The notes under the pieces were generated by a model. It had not been told where the DNA came from. It made no database searches and saw only the letters and a list, made by a program, of their open reading frames with translations. The position numbers and the translations under genes were made by a program. From Azospirillum baldaniorum (lineage in GTDB: Bacteria > Pseudomonadota > Alphaproteobacteria > Azospirillales > Azospirillaceae), in the NCBI RefSeq assembly GCF_003119195.2, contig NZ_CP022253.1:2923001-2987000 (forward strand): a stretch of DNA of 64,000 bases, given 5' to 3'. Of the stretch, positions 45,779 to 54,214 are shown in pieces (position 1 is the first letter of the stretch; each line of letters starts with the position of its first letter).

Positions 45779-45787
45779 ACAACAGCC

Positions 45788-47512
45788 TCACTCGTCCGTC
45801 TGGCCGGGGCGGGAGCGGCTGATCGACAGGCTGAGCAGGATCACCGGCACGATGCCCACCGCGACGATGGCCAGCGCCCCCGTGGCGGCCTCGGTCAGCC
45901 GCTCGTCGGAGGCCAGCGTGTAGACGCGCACGGCCAGCGTGTCGAAGTTGAAGGGCCGCACGATCATCGTCGCCGGCAGCTCCTTCATCACGTCGACGAA
46001 GACCAGCAGGCCGGCGGTCAGCAGGCTGCCCCACATGATCGGCGCGTGCACCCGGATCAGCGTCCGCCCCGCCGTGTGGCCGAGCACGCGCGAGGCGAAG
46101 TCCATCGTCGGGCGGATCTTGCCCAGGCTGGCCTCGATCGTGTTGAAGGACACCGCCAGGAAGCGCACCAGATAGGCGAACAGCACCGCCGCGATGGTGC
46201 CGCTCAGCAGCAGGCCGGTGGACACGCCGAAGGTCTGGCGCATGAAGGCGTCGACGGCGTTGTCGAGATGGGCGAAGGGAATCAGCACGCCAACCGCGAT
46301 CACCGAGCCGGGAATGGCGTAGCCCATGGCGGCGACGCGCACCGCGCCCTTCAGCAGCGGCGTCGGGCGCAGCCGCTGCCCGTAGGCCAGCACCAGCGCC
46401 AGCGACACCGCCAGCACCGCGGCCAGCGCCGCCAGCGTGAAGCTGTTGCGGGCCAGCGTCAGGAACACCGGCCCAAAGGCCTGGTCCCCGGCGGTGACCG
46501 CCATGCGCACCAGCAATCCGGCGGGCAGCAGGAAGCCGAGCAGCAGCGGCAGCCCGCAGGCCGTCATGGCGGCGGCGGCGCGCCAGCCGGTCAGCTGGTG
46601 CTTGGGCAGGCGGCGGTAGCGGGTGGTGGTGTGGTGGTAACGGGCCTGACGGCGCGACCAGCGCTCCATCAGCACCAGCACCAGAACGAACATCATCAGC
46701 ACGGCGGCCAACTGCGCCGCCGCCACCGGCTGCCCCATGGCGAACCATGTCCGGTAGATGCCGGTGACGAAGGTGTTCACGGCGAAATACTGCACGGTGC
46801 CGAAATCGGCCAGCACCTCCATCAGCACCAGCGCCAGACCGGCGACGATGCTGGGACGGGCCAGCGGCAGCGCCACCGTGAAGAAGCTGCGCCACGGTCC
46901 GCGGCCGAGCGTACGGCTGACCTCCAGCACGCAGACGGACTGCTCCAGGAAGGCGGCGCGCGACAGCAGATAGACGTACGGGTACAGCACCAGCGTCATC
47001 ATCAACGCGGCGCCTTCGAGCGTACGGATGTCGGGAAACCAGTAATCCCGCCGCGACCAGTGGAAAAGCTCGCGCAGCGCGGTCTGCACCGGGCCGACGA
47101 ACTGGAGCAGGTCGGTGTAGACGTACGCCATGACGTAGGCCGGCACCGCCATCGGCAGCAGCAGCGCCCACTCCAGCGTACGGCTGCCGGGGAACCGGCA
47201 CATGGTGACCAGCCAGGCGGTGCCCACCCCGATCACCAGCGTGCCCACCCCCACCCCGAAGACGAGGCGCACGGTGTTCAGCAGATACTCCGCCAGCACC
47301 GTGTCGACCAGATGCTGCCACACCCCATCCGTCGGCACGAAGACGCGGCTGATCACCGCCAGCACCGGCAGGGTGACCAGCGCCGCGATCACCAGCGTCG
47401 CCAGCGTCCAACCGCTGAAACCGATGCGTTGCCACAGGGAGGAATGGAAGCCGGCGGCCTGAACCGGGCCGCCCGGTGTCGGGGCGGGGGTTTGAAAGGT
47501 GTCCGTCGTCAA
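45788..47512 (-). CDS. Fe3+ ABC transporter permease, two-domain (FbpB-like)
   Basis: A 574-residue inner-membrane protein with about 12 helices in two MetI-like permease repeats. Each ends with an EAA-type loop that contacts the ATPase: EVSRTLGRGPWRSFFTVALPL and ASRVLGHTAGRTLIRVHAP. This fused form is typical of FbpB/HitB/AfuB-type ferric systems. The start is TTG at 47512, the only start before the first helix with the family's length. A Fur-like palindrome lies upstream. The binding protein is at 43740; the ATPase is missing from the window. Confidence 0.88.
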   Translation of the reverse strand: MTTDTFQTPAPTPGGPVQAAGFHSSLWQRIGFSGWTLATLVIAALVTLPVLAVISRVFVPTDGVWQHLVDTVLAEYLLNTVRLVFGVGVGTLVIGVGTAWLVTMCRFPGSRTLEWALLLPMAVPAYVMAYVYTDLLQFVGPVQTALRELFHWSRRDYWFPDIRTLEGAALMMTLVLYPYVYLLSRAAFLEQSVCVLEVSRTLGRGPWRSFFTVALPLARPSIVAGLALVLMEVLADFGTVQYFAVNTFVTGIYRTWFAMGQPVAAAQLAAVLMMFVLVLVLMERWSRRQARYHHTTTRYRRLPKHQLTGWRAAAAMTACGLPLLLGFLLPAGLLVRMAVTAGDQAFGPVFLTLARNSFTLAALAAVLAVSLALVLAYGQRLRPTPLLKGAVRVAAMGYAIPGSVIAVGVLIPFAHLDNAVDAFMRQTFGVSTGLLLSGTIAAVLFAYLVRFLAVSFNTIEASLGKIRPTMDFASRVLGHTAGRTLIRVHAPIMWGSLLTAGLLVFVDVMKELPATMIVRPFNFDTLAVRVYTLASDERLTEAATGALAIVAVGIVPVILLSLSISRSRPGQTDE

Positions 47513-47524
47513 GGCCGGTTACGC

Positions 47525-47556
47525 CCATAGGGATGTGTCGAACGGGAGCCCTATGG
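47525..47556. repeat. Perfect inverted repeat in the iron permease leader
   Basis: CCATAGGG (47525-47532) and CCCTATGG (47549-47556) with a 16-base spacer lie just upstream of the TTG start. In the transcript it would form a hairpin close to the ribosome-binding region, so it could reduce or regulate translation. Confidence 0.5.
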
Positions 47557-47566
47557 TCTCACACTG

Positions 47567-47581
47567 TGCGAATAACTCGCA
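47567..47581 (-). promoter_or_regulatory. Fur-like palindrome upstream of the iron permease
   Basis: TGCGAATAACTCGCA is a palindrome of TGCGA and TCGCA around ATAAC. It is close in form to Fur sites of the TGCGAATnATTCGCA type. Together with the site near the binding-protein gene it suggests both halves of the transporter are iron-regulated. It lies 55 bases upstream of the start. Confidence 0.6.
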
Positions 47582-47591
47582 ATGACAACAT

Positions 47592-47631
47592 GCCGCATCC
47601 CCTTCCCCCGGCGGTATGACAGGGATGCGGC
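47592..47631 (-). terminator. Hairpin after upp
   Basis: GCCGCATCCC (47592-47601) pairs with GGGATGCGGC (47622-47631), a perfect ten-base stem, 13 bases beyond the upp stop on the minus strand. The following T content is weak, so termination efficiency is uncertain. Confidence 0.6.
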
Positions 47632-47643
47632 CGCCGTTTGCGG

Positions 47644-48294
47644 TTACTTGGTGCCGAACATGCGGTCGCCCGCGTCGCCCAGGCCGGGGACGATGTAGGC
47701 GTTCTCGTCGAGATGGCTGTCGAGCGAGGCGGTGAAGACCTTCACCCGCGGGTGGGCGGCGGCGAAGACGCGCATGCCCTCGGGCGCCGCGACCAGCGCC
47801 ATGAAGCGGATGTTCTCGTCGTCCACACCGTGGCGGTTGAGCACGTCGCAGGCGTGGACCGCGGAGTTGCCGGTCGCCAGCATCGGGTCCACCACGATGA
47901 ACAGGCGGCCCTCCGCCTCCGGCAGCTTCACCAGATACTCGTGCGGCATCTTGGTGTCGTGGTCGCGGTAGAGGCCGATGTGCCCCTCGCGCGCCGACGG
48001 CACCAGCTCGTGCAGGCCCTGGGCCATGCCGAGGCCGGCGCGCAGCACCGGCACGATGGCCAGCTTCTTGCCGGCGATGACCGGCGCGTCCATGGGCTGG
48101 AGCGGCGTGTCGATCCGCTCGGTCGTCAGGGGCAGGTCGCGGGTGATCTCATAGCCCATCAGCAGCGAAATCTCGCGCAGCAGTGTGCGGAAGCCGCCGG
48201 TGGAGCGTTCCTTGGCCCGCATCAGCGTCAGCTTGTGCTGGATCAGCGGGTGGTCGAGGATGAACAGATTGGGAAATTCGGTGTGGGTGCGCAT
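47644..48294 (-). CDS. upp: Uracil phosphoribosyltransferase
   Basis: A 216-residue salvage enzyme forming UMP from uracil and PRPP. Motifs: N-terminal [18 protein letters not shown], substrate region [17 protein letters not shown]-binding [12 protein letters not shown], and C-terminal [18 protein letters not shown]. Length and start fit the family. It is a single gene with a hairpin after its stop. Confidence 0.97.
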   Translation of the reverse strand: MRTHTEFPNLFILDHPLIQHKLTLMRAKERSTGGFRTLLREISLLMGYEITRDLPLTTERIDTPLQPMDAPVIAGKKLAIVPVLRAGLGMAQGLHELVPSAREGHIGLYRDHDTKMPHEYLVKLPEAEGRLFIVVDPMLATGNSAVHACDVLNRHGVDDENIRFMALVAAPEGMRVFAAAHPRVKVFTASLDSHLDENAYIVPGLGDAGDRMFGTK

Positions 48295-48402
48295 GGATCT
48301 CGTGCCGCGGCCTGTCTGGACCCCGATCCTAACCCGGCGGACCCGCTTCGGCCAAGCCGCCCTTAAGCGATCCCGCCGGATGCACCGCCCGGGAGATGAA
48401 AA

Positions 48403-49317
48403 TCAGCGGCGGTCGGGAAGCGCCGCCCGTCCCGCCGCAACCTCCGGCTGGTCAACCCCGTAGCGGACCACGCGGTTGCGGCCGCTGTTCTTCGCCTGAT
48501 AGAGGGCACGATCGGCGCAGACCACCATGTCTTCCACCGGCAGATCCTCCCCGGCCTCGACCAGCCCGAAGGAGGCGGTGACCGCGATCCGCCGCCCGTC
48601 GGGCAGCGTCACCGGTGTGCGCGCCAGCTCGCCGCGCAGCCGCTCGATGACCCGGAAGCCCTCGGCGAGGCCGGTTTCCTTCAGGCAGATCAGGAACTCC
48701 TCCCCGCCCATGCGGAAGGCCTCGTCGAAGCTGCGGATGCCCCGGCTGATGGCGGCGGCGGTGGCGGCCAGGACGCGGTCGCCGATGTCGTGGCCGTAGG
48801 TGTCGTTGATGCCCTTGAAGCGGTCGATGTCGCAGATGGCGACGCAGAAGGCCGGGCCGTTCCGGCGGAAGCGGTTGTGCTCGCGCTCCAGCGCCTCCTG
48901 CATGCCGCGGCGGGTGCGCAGGCCGGTCAGTGGGTCCAGCCCGCTCGCCGCAGCCCCGAAGGCGCGCTCGACCCGGCGCAGATGCAGGACGAACTCCTCG
49001 AAGCGGGCGATCACCCCCTCATAGTCGGCCTCGCTGGGGCTCTCGCCGCCGGCCGCCTTCAGCAGAAGCAGCTTGGCTTTGCGGTGCATCTGCTCATGCA
49101 GGGTGACCAGCTTCTCCACGGCGGGCTGGTGGGCCAGATCGTCGGCGTTGACCGCCACGCACCACGCCGCGAAGGAGGCCGGCGCCGACACCCGCTCGCC
49201 CCCCTGCCCGCCGCGGAAGAAGACCGCGCGGTGCCATTGCCCGATCCATCGCAAATGCTCGTCGAGGACGAGGCCGAGGCTGTCGGATGGCGAGCGTGTG
49301 TCGGACGAGTTGGTCAT
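48403..49317 (-). CDS. Zinc-sensor diguanylate cyclase (CZB-GGDEF, DgcZ-like)
   Basis: A 304-residue cytoplasmic protein. The N-terminal chemoreceptor zinc-binding (CZB) domain has the 3His/1Cys set: His21 in DEHLRW, Cys53 in AAWCVAV, His74 and His78 in TLHEQMHRKA. The C-terminal GGDEF domain has GGEEF, CDIDRFKGINDTYGHDIGD and the inhibitory-site RxxD in RSFDEAFRM just before GGEEF. It should make c-di-GMP, with zinc inhibiting activity, as E. coli DgcZ does, controlling adhesion or exopolysaccharide. Start ATG 49317. No membrane segments. Confidence 0.9.
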   Translation of the reverse strand: MTNSSDTRSPSDSLGLVLDEHLRWIGQWHRAVFFRGGQGGERVSAPASFAAWCVAVNADDLAHQPAVEKLVTLHEQMHRKAKLLLLKAAGGESPSEADYEGVIARFEEFVLHLRRVERAFGAAASGLDPLTGLRTRRGMQEALEREHNRFRRNGPAFCVAICDIDRFKGINDTYGHDIGDRVLAATAAAISRGIRSFDEAFRMGGEEFLICLKETGLAEGFRVIERLRGELARTPVTLPDGRRIAVTASFGLVEAGEDLPVEDMVVCADRALYQAKNSGRNRVVRYGVDQPEVAAGRAALPDRR

Positions 49318-49501
49318 CGGGCTTGCACGCCTTCCCTTCGGACACATCCACCGGTCGCGGCCGGCGGATGCCAACAGTATCGCACGAAGTCATAACCCGG
49401 GTCCGCAACCCGGTCGTGCGATTAAGTTGTGCTCATCCGCCAAAAGGGAAAGCCCCGCGACACCATCAAATTTTATTCAAATGCCGCGACGCGACGCGGT
49501 G

Positions 49502-50146
49502 TCACAGCCCGGCCACGCTGTCCAGGAAGCGGCGGATCAGCTCCGGGTCCTTGTGGCCGGGACGATCCTCCACGCCCGACGACACGTCGAGCGCCGTGGC
49601 GCCGGTCGTCCGCACAGCCTCCGCCGCGTTCTCCGGCTTCAGCCCGCCGGACAGCATCCAGGGCTTCGGCCAGCTCCGCCCGGCGAGCAGCGTCCAGTCG
49701 AAGGCGATGCCGTTGCCGCCCGGCAGGGCCGACACCTTGGCCGGCGGCTTGGCGTCGAACAGCAACCGGTCGGCGACCTCGGCGGCCTCCAGCGCGGCGG
49801 CCAGATCCTCCGGCCCGCCGACCTTGATCGCCTTCATCACCGGGATGTTGAAGGCCGCCTTCACCTCGGCGATGCGGCGCGGCGTCTCCTTGCCGTGGAG
49901 CTGGATCAGGTCGAAGGGAACCTGGCTGACCACATGCTCAAGGAAATCGTTCTCCGGATCGACGAACAGCCCGACCGTGCGCACGCCCGTGGGGACCAGC
50001 CGCGCCAGCTCCGCCGCCATGGAGGGTGCGATGGAGCGCGGGCTCGGCGGGTAGAAGACGAAGCCGACGTAGCGCGCCCCGCCGGCCACGGCGGCGTGCA
50101 GCGACAGGGGCTCGGTGAGGCCGCAGATCTTGACGCTGACGGGCAT
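49502..50146 (-). CDS. trpF: Phosphoribosylanthranilate isomerase
   Basis: A 214-residue TIM barrel in tryptophan synthesis, isomerising N-(5-phosphoribosyl)anthranilate. KICGLT is at residues 6-11 with the catalytic Cys8; RYVGFVFYPPSPRSI, VQLHG-type strand (FDLIQLHGKET), LLFDAKPP with the general-acid Asp, and LSGGLKPENAAEAV follow. It begins 12 bases after the pyrF stop. Unlike the common arrangement, trpBA do not follow here; a GGDEF gene does. Confidence 0.95.
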   Translation of the reverse strand: MPVSVKICGLTEPLSLHAAVAGGARYVGFVFYPPSPRSIAPSMAAELARLVPTGVRTVGLFVDPENDFLEHVVSQVPFDLIQLHGKETPRRIAEVKAAFNIPVMKAIKVGGPEDLAAALEAAEVADRLLFDAKPPAKVSALPGGNGIAFDWTLLAGRSWPKPWMLSGGLKPENAAEAVRTTGATALDVSSGVEDRPGHKDPELIRRFLDSVAGL

Positions 50147-50158
50147 AGGGACGAGTCC

Positions 50159-50872
50159 TTACAGTTCCGAAACGATGCGGCGGGCGGCGGCTTCCGGATT
50201 GGCGTCACCGGTGATCGGGCGCCCGATGACCAGATGGTCCGCCCCGGCGGCCAGCGCCTCGGCGGGGGTCATGACGCGCTTCTGGTCGTTGGCGGCGGCC
50301 CAGGCGGGGCGGATGCCCGGCACCATCAGGATGAAGTCCGGCCCGCAGGCCTCGCGGATCAGCGCCACCTCGGCGGGGGAGCAGACGACGCCATCCACCC
50401 CCGACTCCTTGGCGAGCAGCGCCAGCCGCTTCACCTGATCGGCCACCGGGACGCTCTGCCCGACGGCCTGGAGATCGGCGGCGTCCATGCTGGTCAGCAC
50501 GGTGACGGCGAGGATCTTCGGACGGTCCGCACCCGCGCTGGCCGCGGCTTCCGCCGCCGCGCGCATCATCGCCGGGCCGCCGGAGGTGTGTATGGTCAGG
50601 AAGGCGGGCTTCAGCGGCAGCGCCGCCCGGATGCCGCCCGCCACCGTGTTGGGGATGTCGTGCAGCTTGAGGTCGAGGAACAGCGGCGGGCCATCCTCGC
50701 CGATCACCGAACGAATGCCCGCCGGGCCATGGGCGATGAAGAACTCCAGCCCCAGCTTGATCCCGCCGACCACCCCTGCGATCCGCCGGCCGAGGTCGCG
50801 GGCGGTGTCGAGGTCGGTCGTGTCGACGGCGCAGAAAATGCGCGAGGCGGGCGCGATGCTGGGCGTGCTCAT
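50159..50872 (-). CDS. pyrF: Orotidine 5'-phosphate decarboxylase
   Basis: A 237-residue TIM barrel, last step of UMP synthesis. The catalytic DxKxxDI array is in FLDLKLHDIPNT, with CAVDTTD near the start, KLGLEFFIAHGPAG, VPGIRPAW and VIGRPITG for phosphate binding. ATG 50872 gives normal length; an upstream extension would be repeat-like. The pyrF-trpF pair is typical of this order. Confidence 0.95.
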   Translation of the reverse strand: MSTPSIAPASRIFCAVDTTDLDTARDLGRRIAGVVGGIKLGLEFFIAHGPAGIRSVIGEDGPPLFLDLKLHDIPNTVAGGIRAALPLKPAFLTIHTSGGPAMMRAAAEAAASAGADRPKILAVTVLTSMDAADLQAVGQSVPVADQVKRLALLAKESGVDGVVCSPAEVALIREACGPDFILMVPGIRPAWAAANDQKRVMTPAEALAAGADHLVIGRPITGDANPEAAARRIVSEL

Positions 50873-50952
50873 GGAAAAACGGCTCTCCGGACCCTGGAAG
50901 GTGGTGATGGCGCGCAGCCTAACAAGGGCCGGCGCCAATCACCAGACTTCCG

Positions 50953-51124
50953 GGGCCGGAGAGGGGAAGTTGCGCCCGATGCCCTCTCCCGCCCCGGGAG
51001 AGGGAGGGACCCAAGCGCCAGCGTGGGAGGGTGAGGGTGCTGCCAAAGGATCAGCGCTGCATCCTCGTCCGTACCCTCACCCGCCCGCTTCCGCGGGCAC
51101 CCTCTCCCGGGACGGGAGAGGGAT
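50953..51124. repeat. GC-rich intergenic inverted repeats, copy C (double)
   Basis: Blocks such as CCTCTCCCGCCCCGGGAGAGG and ACCCTCTCCCGGGACGGGAGAGG flank a region with GGGTGAGGGTG and ACCCTCACCC. Two hairpins joined in opposite orientation. It is related in pattern to the other copies but with a variant core, and fills the gap between pyrF and a stress-protein gene. Confidence 0.7.
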
Positions 51125-51132
51125 TGAACGCG

Positions 51133-51756
51133 TCAGTCGCGGTTCACGTCGACGCGCCCGGTCGGAGTCGCCGCTGGAGTCGCGATCGGCGTGGCGGCCG
51201 GAGCGCCCGCCGCCGGGTTGGCGCCCTGCGTGTTGACGCCCTGTGTATTGACGTCGCGCAGCGAGGCGGCCGCGGCGCGGCGGCGCTCCTCGGCGGCCTG
51301 ATCGCTGTCGTAATCGGCGGTGGCGGCGTCATAGCCGCTCCAGCCGGCCTCGCGGTAGCCCTGCGCCCGGCCGGGGATGTCCACCGAGCCGTGGCGCTGC
51401 ATGACGGCCAGCGCAGAGTCGCACATCGCCTCTTCGACCCGGCCGACCAGCAGCACACCGCCGCGGCGCACGCCCTCCGCAAAGACCTCCGCGTCCTCCT
51501 GCGTCACGCCGACGCCGGTCAGCATGGAGACGCGGCGGTCGCGGGCGTCGAAATTCGGGTCCTCCCCAAAGTCGGCGGCGTGGCGCCAGCTTTCCAACCG
51601 GTTCTCGGTGGCCAGACTGGCCGAGGAGCCCAGCTTCGCGCTGTCGGCGCCCATCATGGTGAAGTCCTGCCGCAGATTGGCGGCTTCGAGTTCGCTCAGC
51701 GCGCGTTCGGCGCCGGACAGATCGTCATACAGCGCGACAATGGTCTTCTTGTTCAT
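51133..51756 (-). CDS. General-stress-protein-like (YflT/17M) domain protein
   Basis: A 207-residue soluble protein. The N-terminal 120 residues resemble the heat-induced stress protein YflT domain (TIVALYDDLSGAERALSELEAANL, EDAEVFAEGVRRGGVLLVGRV), a ferredoxin-like fold. The C-terminal 90 residues are Ala/Thr/Pro-rich with two VNTQG repeats and probably disordered. AGGAG site before ATG 51756. It likely acts in stress response; mechanism unknown. A small membrane protein gene is upstream. Confidence 0.7.
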   Translation of the reverse strand: MNKKTIVALYDDLSGAERALSELEAANLRQDFTMMGADSAKLGSSASLATENRLESWRHAADFGEDPNFDARDRRVSMLTGVGVTQEDAEVFAEGVRRGGVLLVGRVEEAMCDSALAVMQRHGSVDIPGRAQGYREAGWSGYDAATADYDSDQAAEERRRAAAASLRDVNTQGVNTQGANPAAGAPAATPIATPAATPTGRVDVNRD

Positions 51757-51798
51757 GAACCCGCTCCTGTGCTGGTCCGATCCGGACGCGGTCCGGAC

Positions 51799-51942
51799 TC
51801 AGAGGAAGAAATAGAGGAGGGCGAGGACCACCAGCACGACCAGCGCGATGACCCACCAGTTCATGGAGCCGGCCGCACCGCCCGTCGCCGTCCGGTTGCC
51901 GTCCGTGTCATAGACACCCACTTTGCGAGGTTCGTCGGCCAT
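51799..51942 (-). CDS. Small single-pass membrane protein
   Basis: A 47-residue protein: polar N-terminus MADEPRKVGVYDTDGNRTATGG, then one hydrophobic helix (WWVIALVVLVVLALLYFFL) at the C-terminus. AGGGAG-type ribosome site. It lies 42 bases upstream of the YflT-like gene and is probably cotranscribed. No known function; short tail-anchored proteins of this shape are common in stress loci. Confidence 0.62.
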   Translation of the reverse strand: MADEPRKVGVYDTDGNRTATGGAAGSMNWWVIALVVLVVLALLYFFL

Positions 51943-52042
51943 GGATGCTTCACTCCCTGTCGGTAAGGCTTCAGCCAACACAGGCTGATTGCCCTCTCAA
52001 CAGGGGTTGAGCCGCACCGTTCCGCCGGTTCCGGGAGGGCGC

Positions 52043-53155
52043 TCAGCGCCCGGCGGCCCCGTCCGGCAGTTCGGACGCCCGCGCCGGATCGGCTATGGCG
52101 TCCGCCAGCGCCTCGCCCAGCGCCGGGGCGAACTTGAAGCCGTGGCCGGAGCAGGCGCTCATCAGCCAGCAGCGGGCGGACAGCGGCTCGACCACGAAGC
52201 GTTCGTCGTCGGTCACCGTGTAGAAGCAGGTCGCCGCGTTGGCGAGGCTGTAGCGGTGGCCGTCCGCCAGCACCCGGCGGGCGCGGTCCAGCACGTCGCG
52301 CGCCTCGTCCGGATCGGGATCGCGCTCGGTGTCCGGATCGCCGACGCGCGAGAAGCGGTGGTCGCCCGCCTTCATCGTCGTGCCGGCCACCGGGGGAACG
52401 ACGTAGACTCCGCTCTCGCCATCCGCGTCGATCAGCATCGGCGCCGTCGCCCAGACGCCGCGCAGCCCCTCCGGCGGCATCAGATAGGCCACGACCTGCC
52501 GCGACGGGGTCAGGCGCGCCGCCGTTTCCGGCAGCAGCTTCGTCACCCAGGCCCCGGCGGCGACCACCAGCGCGTCGGCGCCGATGGTCCGGCGGTCGGC
52601 CAGAGTCACCATGGCGCGCTCCGCATCGATGGCCGTCACGGGGGCACGCGCGTGGACCGTCACCCCCAGCGCGTTCAGATGGTGGCTGAGCAGCTCCACG
52701 ATGCGCCCGGCGAGCAGCACGCCGCCCGACTCCAGATGCAGCCCCTCCGCCACCGCGTTGGCGTCGACCAGCGGGAACTCCGCGGCGATCTGCGCCGGGG
52801 TCAGGCGGCGGAAGGGGTGGCCCAGCGACTCCAGCACCGCGACGCTGTCGGCCAGCCAGCGCCGCCCGTCCTCCGCCGAGGCGGTGCAGAGCGTGCCGCT
52901 TGGGACGAGCAGCCGTTCGCCCAGATCGGTCCACAACCGTTCCCAGGCCTGGAAGGCGGTGTCGGCCATGCGGGCGTAGCCGGCGCTGGCGCCGTAGGCG
53001 TGGCGGAACAGCCGGTGCTGGTCCACGGAGCTGCCGAAGGGGTTGGGCACCTGGCCTTGGTCGAAGACCGCGACCTCGTGCCCGGCGCGGGCCAGCGCCC
53101 AGGCCGTGCACAGCCCCATGATGCCGGCGCCGACGACGGTGATGCGGAGAGTCAT
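52043..53155 (-). CDS. FAD-dependent oxidoreductase (DAO/sarcosine oxidase-like)
   Basis: A 370-residue flavoprotein. The dinucleotide motif GAGIMG is at residues 9-14, followed by SVDQHRLFRHAYG, the typical sarcosine-oxidase/MTOX substrate segment, and ADALVVAAGAWV and CSGHGFKFAPALGEAL near the end, the covalent or FAD-contact region. It oxidises an N-methyl or secondary amine, or a D-amino acid. It follows an ornithine-cyclodeaminase-like gene by 14 bases and is probably in one operon with it. The substrate is not known. Confidence 0.88.
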   Translation of the reverse strand: MTLRITVVGAGIMGLCTAWALARAGHEVAVFDQGQVPNPFGSSVDQHRLFRHAYGASAGYARMADTAFQAWERLWTDLGERLLVPSGTLCTASAEDGRRWLADSVAVLESLGHPFRRLTPAQIAAEFPLVDANAVAEGLHLESGGVLLAGRIVELLSHHLNALGVTVHARAPVTAIDAERAMVTLADRRTIGADALVVAAGAWVTKLLPETAARLTPSRQVVAYLMPPEGLRGVWATAPMLIDADGESGVYVVPPVAGTTMKAGDHRFSRVGDPDTERDPDPDEARDVLDRARRVLADGHRYSLANAATCFYTVTDDERFVVEPLSARCWLMSACSGHGFKFAPALGEALADAIADPARASELPDGAAGR

Positions 53156-53169
53156 GATGGAAAAACGCC

Positions 53170-54126
53170 TCAGCGGATCGTGTCGTTGTGGATCACCATC
53201 TCCACCGCCAGCTGGGCGGCGCAGAGGTCTTCCAGCGCGGTGCCGACCGACTTGAACAGGGTGATCTGGTCGTAGAAGCGGCGGCCGGCGCGCTGGCCGC
53301 GGGTCAGGTCGTAGAGGTCGCCGGCGATGTCGGCGTCGGTCAGGATGCCGGCCTTCATCGGCTGCACGATGTCGCCGGCTTCCTTGCAGGCCCCCTCGCG
53401 GGTGTCCACGAAGACGCGGGAACGGCGGATGCAGTCGTCGTCCGCCTCGCGCATCTCCGGGGTGAAGCCGCCGACAAGGTCGAGATGGGCACCCGGCTGA
53501 AGCCACTCGCCACGGATCAGCGGTTCCTTCGCCAGCGTGGCGCAGGAGATCACCTGGGCGCCGCGCACCGCCCCTTCCAGGTCGGCCGTGGCCTCGATGC
53601 GGAATTTCGGGCGGTGGAAGCGGCTGGCCACCTTCTTCGCCTTCTCCAGGCTGCGGCCCCAGACCAGCACATGCTTGATCGGCAGGACAGTGGCGAAGGC
53701 CTCGATCAGTTCGGGCGCCAGCGCCCCGGTGCCGACCATCAGCAACCGTTCCGAGTCGGGCCGCGCGAGGTAGGAGGCGGCGAGCGCGGAGGCCGCCGCG
53801 GTGCGCCGCTTGGTGAGCGCGGTGCCGTCCAGAACCGCCTGGGGCATCCCCGTCTTGCCGTCCATCAGCAGGTAGAGGCCCTGCACCGCCGGCAGGTCCT
53901 TCGCCCCGTTGTCGGGGAAGACGGTGACCACCTTGACGCCGATGGACTGGTTGACCTGCCACGCCGGCATCAGCAGCAGCGTGCCGTCGCTCTGGCCGTA
54001 GGTTTCCACCGTGTGGTGGTGCCGCATCGGCACCTCGACCCCGGCGCGGAAGGTCTGCCGCATGCGCTCGATCAGCATGCGGAAGTGCAGGACGGACTTC
54101 AGCTCGGCTCCGGTGACGGTGCGCAT
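53170..54126 (-). CDS. Ornithine cyclodeaminase / mu-crystallin family protein
   Basis: A 318-residue NAD(P)-dependent enzyme. Markers: MPAWQVNQSIGVKVVTVFPDN, RTAAASALAASYLARPDSERLLMVGTGALAP, and VISCATLAKEPLIRGEWLQPGAHLDLVGGFTPEMREADD. Family members form proline from ornithine, or reduce cyclic imino acids (pyrroline-/piperideine-2-carboxylate). Coupled to an FAD oxidase that could supply a cyclic imine or use the product. Start ATG 54126 has GGAGGGAG upstream. Strictly, a ketimine reductase is as likely as a cyclodeaminase. Confidence 0.88.
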   Translation of the reverse strand: MRTVTGAELKSVLHFRMLIERMRQTFRAGVEVPMRHHHTVETYGQSDGTLLLMPAWQVNQSIGVKVVTVFPDNGAKDLPAVQGLYLLMDGKTGMPQAVLDGTALTKRRTAAASALAASYLARPDSERLLMVGTGALAPELIEAFATVLPIKHVLVWGRSLEKAKKVASRFHRPKFRIEATADLEGAVRGAQVISCATLAKEPLIRGEWLQPGAHLDLVGGFTPEMREADDDCIRRSRVFVDTREGACKEAGDIVQPMKAGILTDADIAGDLYDLTRGQRAGRRFYDQITLFKSVGTALEDLCAAQLAVEMVIHNDTIR

Positions 54127-54214
54127 CGGCGGCTCCCTCCACAGGTCCGGCAAAGCGGAACCCCCCTCCCGCCCCCCAGCCGGACGGGAGGCCGAAGGGG
54201 TTACCGGCGGGCGG

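Noticed and set aside
50953-51124. CRISPR array
   Set aside because: The repeats are inverted hairpins, not regularly spaced direct repeats with unique spacers.
52043-54142. A single long fused oxidoreductase of 699 residues
   Set aside because: The N-terminal half is an out-of-frame reading of the OCD-like gene; real starts are ATG 53155 and ATG 54126.
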